The position numbers and the translations under genes are program-made. The notes beneath the pieces are model-generated. The model was not told the DNA's origin and did no database searches. It saw only the letters and a program-made list of their open reading frames with translations. From Flaccisagitta enflata (Eukaryota; Chaetognatha; Sagittoidea; Aphragmophora), in assembly GCA_965153355.1 (NCBI GenBank), contig OZ231126.1:91512001-91576000 (forward strand): a DNA stretch of 64,000 nt, read 5' to 3'. Within the stretch, counting starts at the first letter, position 1, and every line of letters begins with the position of its first letter. Shown one piece after another: positions 10,905 to 64,000 of the stretch.

Positions 10905-11087
10905 TTTTTAGTTGCGGACACGCAACTCTATAAGAGGCTTTGTCCGTCAGTCCGTCCGTCCGTCCGTCGGTCGGTTGGTCCGTCGGTCCGTCGGTCCGTT
11001 GGTGAGCACGAGTTGACAAGTGTGAAAACGCGCATTTCCGCTCCTGCCCACCCGTCCGCAACTGGTGGCCGTGTATCCGGCCTTGTT
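10905..11087 (+). mobile_element. Hairpin-headed element, type D
   Basis: The head is TTTTTAGTTGCGGACACGCAACT, then CTATAAGAGGCTTTGTCC and (YSGT)n. The tail has GTCCGCAACTGG followed by GGCCGTGTATCCGGCCTTGTT. The tail copy GTCCGCAACT is the exact complement of this copy's own head arm AGTTGCGGAC, which differs from the type A arm. The tail leads directly into a (CTTT)n tract. Confidence 0.88.
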
Positions 11088-11179
11088 TTCTTCCTTTCTT
11101 TCCTTCATTCTTTTATACTCTTTGTTTTTCCTTCTTTCTTCTGTTCTTTCTCCCTCCCTCTATTATTTTCTTTTTTTCT

Positions 11180-11239
<60 letters not shown>

Positions 11240-11270
11240 ACTCTCTTTCTTTCTTTTTTTCTCTTGTCAT
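11088..11270. repeat. (CTTT)n microsatellite
   Basis: Pyrimidine-rich run, purest at 11176-11240, beginning at the 3' end of the type D element in the position of a SINE-style simple tail. Confidence 0.9.
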
Positions 11271-11339
11271 CATTTTCCCTTGTTTCCCTTCCATGATTTT
11301 CCAACGTGCTTCTTGCCTTTCCGAGGAGCGACATAATGT

Positions 11340-12330
11340 ATATGTCTGGTCAAAATTCAGTCAGGTATCCAAAATTTTGCATGAAAAAGTGCCTGAACAT
11401 TGAAAACTTGTATGCCAGATTTGGTTAAGCTGTCTCAAGTCATTTGGGCGTACCGGCACCAAATAGCCCAGGGTGTCCAAAAATGCAAAATTTTGAGACC
11501 TTTTTGCCAACTTTGACAGGTTTTTTGGCTTTTTGGGTTATCGTACCCTCCTGAAACTTTGGAATTAGGTTGGTACACTTCATATTAATAGGAAATTCCA
11601 TTTTCACAAAATTGACAATTATATTTTTGATTTTTTTTTTTCAAAATGTAAAAAAATCCAAAATTACAAATTTTTGAAAAATATCAAAATCAAATTTTTC
11701 CAAAATTATTAAACCCAAGCTTTTGAAATTTTACATGTGGGTTCATGTGGCGCACATGTTTATTCATGCCAAATTTCATGATCCTGGTGGTCATAGAACA
11801 GCTTTTTTGGCCAAAAAACACAAACGTTGGATATTTCAAGCGTTTTTTGAGCATTTTTTGGGAAAAAACGGTAGTTAGTATTAAACCAGGTAGTAAAAAT
11901 TATGCATGAAGAAGCGCCTGAACCTTGACAACTTGTATGCCATATTTGATAAAGCTGTCTCAAGTTGTTGGGGCAAACTGGTGCCATATAGCCCAGGGTG
12001 TCCAAAAGTGCAAAATTTTGAGACCTTTTTTTTCCAACTTTGAAAGGTTGTTTTGGCTTTTTAGGTTACTGTACCCTACCAAAATTTTGGAATTAGGTTT
12101 GTACACTTACTAAGAACTAATTCCCTAAGTGGGCACCTAAATTTCACATTTTTTCCCCATTTAAACCATTTTTCAAAATTGAGTGTAAATTTCAAAACCC
12201 AATTTTTGGGTTTTTAAGCCAAAAAATGAAATTCTTTGAATTTTTTTCAATTTGAGGTAAAGAATGTCAAAATACATGTCTGCAAAAAATTTCAGACTCA
12301 TAACTCAAATTTTACCCAAAAAATTAAACA
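11340..12330 (-). repeat. Inverted tandem repeat, right arm, units 2-3
   Basis: Two more reverse-complement units (from about 11350 and 11880). The distal edge at 12240-12320 (AGGTAAAGAATGTCAAAATAC) matches the complement of 6120-6160, so both arms share the same outer edge. This makes a foldback array with a roughly 2.1-kb spacer. Confidence 0.85.
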
Positions 12331-12805
12331 TAGCCCTTTTTCAGAAAATAGGCTTAGACTTTAAAGTGCAATATCTCCGCTTCTACTAAACTGATTTGGC
12401 TGAAATTTTGCATGCAAGTAGTTAAAAGGCATATCTAACTTCACCTAACATTTTGTGCTGATCGGTCTATTGGTCTGGCGACAGCACTGTATTGGATCTT
12501 TTTTTTGAAAAAAAATGCAATTTTTAGATAGGTACACTTAAAATTTTGATGTGTACCCATCCTAGTCTTGTTCAGCACTAAAAACTGACCCTGCATGCAA
12601 ATTCCCACGCTTTATTCCACAAACGCCGAGATTTTTTGCTTAGGTCCTAGACTAAAAGAGGATCATTCACTCTCAATCATTTGAAAGTTGTTCAATACTT
12701 GTACTCAATAGTACTTCTTAACCCAAAACTAAAATTATGACAATAGCCTAAGAAACTCTTACTGTTGTTTAATCCGGACTCTTTACAACTATCCCCATAA
12801 ATAAA
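12331..12805. other. Spacer, no gene seen
   Basis: Unique A/T-rich sequence between the repeat arm and a type B element. No exon signature. Confidence 0.5.
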
Positions 12806-13177
12806 AACAAGGCCAACACGGACAAGTCGCGTGCAAGACTTACAGACAAAGAATGACTTAGAATGACTCAGAATGACTTTCAATGACTTAGAATGACCTA
12901 AAATGACCAAAATTAACATAAGATGACTAAAAACCCTAATGACCAAAAATGACTTAATATAACTTAAATTGACTTAAAATGACTTAAAATGACTTAGAAT
13001 GACTCAAAATGACTTAGAATAACTATAAATGACTTAAAACAACTTAAAATGACCTAAGAGTTGACGTTTAGTACAAAAAAGAAAAGTGTGACGGACGGAC
13101 GGACGGACCGACGGATGGACCGACGGACGGACGGACCGACAAAGCGGGTTGTAGAGTCGCGTGCACGCGACTAAAAA
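12806..13177 (-). mobile_element. Hairpin-headed element, type B
   Basis: On the minus strand the head is TTTTTAGTCGCGTGCACGCGACT, then CTACAACCCGCTTTGTCGG, (YSGT)n and AAGTCATTTT-type repeats; the tail has GCACGCGACTTGTCC and GTTGGCCTTGTT. It ends 31 bp upstream of the first VPS13 exon. Confidence 0.87.
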
Positions 13178-13207
13178 CATGTTTTTTTTCCGCACTCTAA
13201 CGTTCAG

Positions 13208-60588
<47,381 letters not shown>

Positions 60589-60799
60589 GTGACTAGCTCT
60601 ATGTTTTTTATCATCATCACCACTCATGGGCATCATCAGGGTAGCAGAAAATTCTATAGGTCCGAGGCACAATTTTACATCCCGCTATAAGTCTGACTTT
60701 TAAAGATCAGCTTAACACCTCTCACATAAGTCATGGTGTACAGAAACATGAAAGTTTGGTTTCATTTTACTTTTTGCTTGTGATATAGATTTACAATTA
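60589..60799. other. VPS13 intron spacer
   Basis: CATCATCA repeats extend past the donor; otherwise unique. Confidence 0.5.
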
Positions 60800-61068
60800 A
60801 ACAAGGCCAAGTAGGCCAACAATGCGCCCTCTTTGAATGAACGTTTTTTATGAATGAATTTTGTTTTTTATGAATGAATGTCATTTGTGAATGAATGAAT
60901 GATTGAATGAATTAATAATTTGATGTATGCTTCTTTTTCTAGGGTGGAACCACTATTCTGTAAAAGAAAGGCTTGATTTTGATGTTTTTAATGAATGCGT
61001 TACCGACCGACTGACCAACCAACAGACCAACGGACACAGCCTATTATAGATGCAAGGACGCATCTAGA
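60800..61068 (-). mobile_element. Hairpin-headed element, type C variant
   Basis: On the minus strand: head TCTAGATGCGTCCTTGCATCT, CTATAATAGGCTGTGTCCG, (YSGT)n, tail copy GGGCGCATTG and TTGGCCTACTTGGCCTTGTT. Both the head arm (ATGCGTCC) and the tail copy (GGGCGCAT) have shifted away from the usual type C sequence together. Confidence 0.82.
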
Positions 61069-61345
61069 AATGTTATTGAGATTTCAGTAAAATATTTTTG
61101 ATATAATGTATAAGGTGTTTGAGCAATGTTTTTAAACCCAGAATATTATGATTTGATAACAATGAGAAATGAAAATTGAATGGTGGAATTCTTTAGAAAA
61201 AAAGGTGAACACAATTTCAAAATTTTGATAAGTGAAATTATATCACAGTTTCAGTAAAGAAAATTTTGCATTTCTAAGAACATGGCTCTTTTTTTATATG
61301 TTTTTAAAAAGAGGCCATGTTTTTGGAAATGCAAATTTTTCATTT
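61069..61345. other. Spacer with a 66-bp hairpin
   Basis: 61268-61333 is an imperfect palindrome: GCATTTCTAAGAACATGGCTC pairs with the downstream GAGGCCATGTTTTTGGAAATGC around an A/T-rich loop. Confidence 0.6.
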
Positions 61346-61349
61346 TTAG

Positions 61350-62020
61350 ACAGCGGCCCCGAAGGGGACAAAGTCCTGTGGAACACAGGGGGACTTTCGT
61401 TGGTTTGTTCGTTTGTCCATTCGTCCCCCCATCAGGCTCCTCTGGCCTCTTGAGACCTCAAATCTGGCTTTTCAGACCTCAAATCTGGCCTTTCCGGCCT
61501 CAAATCCGGCCTCTCAGGCCTCAAATCCAGCCTCTCAGGCCTCAAATCCAACCTCTCAGGCCTCAAACCTGGCCTCTCAGGCCTCAAATTAGGCTTCTTA
61601 GGCCTCAAATCCAAATCTTCAAGCCTCACACCTGGCCTCTCAGGCCTCAAACTAGGCCTCTCAGGCCTCAAATAAGCTATCCAAACCATAATTTATTGCT
61701 CTCAGGCTTCAAATCAGTTCTCTGACCTTTCAAGCCTTAATCCAGCTCTCTTAGGCCTCAAGTCAGCCCTTCCAAGCTTCCAGTTGGCGATCTCAGGCCT
61801 TACATCAGCCTTCTTAGACCTCAGTTTAGGATCTTGAAGGCCTCTATCGCATCTCATCCGCTTTTTCAGGCAGGATGAACGAAAGTCCCTCTGTGATCTA
61901 CAGGACGTTGTCTCCTTTGGGGCCGCTGCCCTGCTTACCCCTCATTCCAATTCACAATCACTCAAAGCAGGGCAACGGGTATCACTGACTACATATTGCC
62001 CATGGGCGACCTGTTATACA
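61350..62020. mobile_element. Type E block with 21-bp CAGGCCTCAAATC minisatellite
   Basis: Begins CAGCGGCCCCGAAGGGGACA and CCTGTGGAACACAGGGGGAC, then about 17 units of CTCAGGCCTCAAATCCGGC (opposite strand to the arrays at 27, 30 and 32 kb). It closes with an inverted-sense CCTCTGTGATCTACAGG, GGGGCCGCTGCCCTGC, AGCAGGGCAACGGGTATCAC and GGGCGACCTGTTA. The opening and closing blocks are inverted relatives, so the array sits between inverted ends. Confidence 0.7.
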
Positions 62021-62072
62021 ATGATATAATTTCACTTAAGAGGAGTGAGATGACAAAGTACAATTTTCTATA

Positions 62073-62444
62073 AACAAGCCCAAGAGGGCAACAGTCACGT
62101 GCGTATGACAAACAAAAGAGCAAAAACATGTGTAAATGTTAAGAATGTTAAAGAAATGTTAAAAACTGTTAAAGATTGTTAAAATATGTTAAAAAATGTT
62201 AAAAGATGTTAAAGAATGTTAAAAAAGTTAAAAAATGTTAAAAAAATGTTAAAAAAGATAAAATATTTTTAAGAATGTTAAAAAATGTTAAAAAATGTTA
62301 AAAAATGTTAAAAAACGTTAAAAAATGTTAAAAACGTTAAAAAATGTTAAAAACGTTAAAAAACTATCAAAATTTTTAAAATGTGACAGACCGACGGACC
62401 GACTGACAGAGTAAGGTGTAGAGTCGTATGCACACGACTAAAAA
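62073..62444 (-). mobile_element. Hairpin-headed element, type B, with (AAAAATGTT)n body
   Basis: On the minus strand the head is TTTTTAGTCGTGTGCATACGACT, CTACACCTTACTCTGTC, short (YSGT)n, (AACATTTTT)n across 62150-62370, tail CGCACGTGACTGTTGCCC and TTGGGCTTGTT. The head/tail arms match only in part (GTGTGC versus GCACGTGAC). Confidence 0.8.
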
Positions 62445-62950
62445 TCTTTTTTCTACTTTTTTTTTTTTGATTTTGTACATCGAATCTGTTTTTCAGAGAT
62501 TATCTATGCAAAAATTTATTGTTCAACACTTAAAATATTTTTTTTTAGAAAAAAATCATAGAAAAATAATATAAAAAATATCTAAAGAATTGTAATGACA
62601 CATGAAATTTCTTCTACCCGTACACTGCGTCATGATTAAACAAACGGGCAAAAATTATCAAAATTGATAGAAATAATGCATTAAGTGGGCTTAAATTTGA
62701 CACAGAGGGAGCTAAAATTTAGTATTTTTGCAAACCAGACAAAAATTGTGCACCCGGGAAAGTGTGTGGCTCTCGAAAGTGTTATGCCAAAAAATCTAGC
62801 GAAAGATTTTGACAAGGAAATTTTTGATGATGAGACAACATAAACCTCCTTAGAATTTACCACGAAAAAGGCAGAAAATCATCAATTCTCGGGTTCTTTT
62901 GTCACTAACAGACAAAAATGAGTCAACAGTACCAAGATACAGTCAGTAAC
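62445..62950. other. Spacer, no gene seen
   Basis: Unique A/T-rich sequence; a minus-strand ORF at 62681-62863 has no support. Confidence 0.5.
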
Positions 62951-64000
62951 AGCCAACCCATTGCATAACGACTTCTGTAGTAACGCCACTTCCGGTATTC
63001 TTCATGGCAACATAACGCCATTTTGGCGTCTATATTAGGGTGACTGAAAGTATGGTCAAATCCAAATTTAGTGTTCCTCGTGGGAGAAATGTGTCCATTT
63101 CCACCACAGATGATGACTCTAAAATCTGGTGATGATCAGATAAGATTTACTCATGACCGCCACCCAACCCCTTTTCCCATTGTAAAACATAGAGCTTGAA
63201 TAAGACCAGAATCCTTCCTATGTATTTTCTATGGGATATAATGGGAGTGGCGGTCATGAGTAAACTTTATCTGATCATCACCAGATTTTTGGGTCATCAT
63301 CTGTGATGGAAATGGTCACGTTTCTCCCGCGAGGAAGATGAAATTCGAATTTGACCATATTTTTGGTCACCCTAGTCTATATGGCGTCATTTGAGGCGTT
63401 ATTGTCATTGACGTCACTTTTTTGTCCATCTTTTTTTACTCACTATGGATTTTTGTGACCATTTGAAAAAAAACTAAAGATAGAAAAAATGTTATATAGT
63501 ATATTTACCATTAATAATGATTTTTTTTCATTTTTCACTCTTCACTTTTTTTCTTTTTTTTCATTTCTAATTTTTCACTTTTTCATTTTTTTTTCTATTT
63601 TTCACTTTTTATTTTTCATTTTTTACTTTTCATTTTTCACTTTTTAGTTTTAAATTTTTTTTTTCACTTTTTTTTTACTTTTTGACTTTTTGACTTTTTG
63701 ACTTTTTTCTTTTTTGATTTTTTTTCTTCTAATTTTCCACTTTTACTTTTTGATTTACAGTTTTTCTTTTTTCTTTTTTTTTAACCTTTAATGTTTAAGG
63801 TTTCATATTTAAGTTCTAGTTTCATATACTTTTAATTTTTTATTCTTGAAAATTTTTATATACTAGCATTTATATATTCCTTTTATCAAAAATGTTTTGA
63901 TAGAAAAAGACCAAAGTTTGAAAATGATCAATCATTCTCCAGCATGCTTAACGTGAGATTCAATAACATCGATGTAACATAAATGCTGAAACGATTCTCT
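62951..64000. repeat. AACCCATTGC repeat, copy 2
   Basis: GCCAACCCATTGCATAACGAC through TTTTGGCGTCTATA, a T/CATTTTT-rich zone and GTTTGAAAATGATCAATCATT near the right edge match 38836-40270. Interrupted at 63036-63374 by a hAT-like foldback. Confidence 0.8.
63036..63374. mobile_element. hAT-like foldback MITE, 339 bp
   Basis: Symmetric ends TAGGGTGAC...GTCACCCTA are flanked by perfect 8-bp GTCTATAT (63028-63035, 63375-63382), which fits the hAT nTnnnnAn pattern. Long inverted arms include ACTTTATCTGATCATCACCAG and its complement. The core again contains GACCGCCACCCAACCCC and GGAGTGGCGGTC. The uninterrupted paralogous site is at about 38912. Confidence 0.92.

Overview
The window is eukaryotic: coding sequence occurs only as short exons (69-459 bp) separated by spliceosomal introns, and everything else is transposon-derived and simple-sequence DNA. 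No tRNA, rRNA, bacterial operon or CRISPR array was seen. The organism cannot be named. pogo/Tigger-like and hAT-like miniature elements, a tRNA-Gly primer-binding site and a TTAGGG-type interstitial tract would suit an animal or a related protist, but none of these is decisive.

One host gene was recognised, on the + strand. It is a VPS13-family bridge-like lipid-transfer protein. Twenty exons (13208-60588) were assembled by reading; splice phases agree at every junction and give about 1,295 codons. They cover the VAB (SHR-BD) domain and the start of the conserved C-terminal region with the QIDNQ motif. The first visible exon lies in mid-protein and the last one is not terminal, so both gene ends lie outside the window. 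The flanks 1-13207 and 60589-64000 are probably intron as well. A charged, coiled-coil and polyacidic insertion of about 330 residues (exons at 43.5-47.6 kb) interrupts the VAB domain.

Layout. 1-13.2 kb: microsatellites, an 80-bp satellite (4.2-5.8 kb), a minisatellite-swollen repeat (8.25-9.3 kb) and two arms of an inverted tandem repeat (6.1-7.7 and 9.9-12.3 kb). 13.5-22.75 kb: an intact-looking, apparently non-autonomous LTR retrotransposon (500-bp LTRs, CATG target duplication, tRNA-Gly PBS) filling the first visible VPS13 intron. 23-33.3 kb: VAB exons, a broken non-LTR reverse transcriptase and a duplicated exon fragment. 33.3-43.5 kb: a 10-kb intron holding a hAT-like element, a TA-flanked element and several repeats. 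43.5-49.4 kb: the charged insertion exons and further VAB exons. 49.4-55.7 kb: an intron with three inverted-repeat elements. 55.7-60.6 kb: the final exons. 60.6-64 kb: repeats, ending in a hAT-like foldback.

The most unusual feature is a set of about 30 short elements present throughout. Each begins with a T-run and a perfect or near-perfect hairpin (for example AGTCGCGTGCACGCGACT), continues through a (YSGT)n tract and a variable body, and ends at GGCCTTGTT. Near the tail is a second copy of the hairpin's 3' arm. The hairpin arm and the tail copy change together between subfamilies, which points to a conserved nucleic-acid structure.
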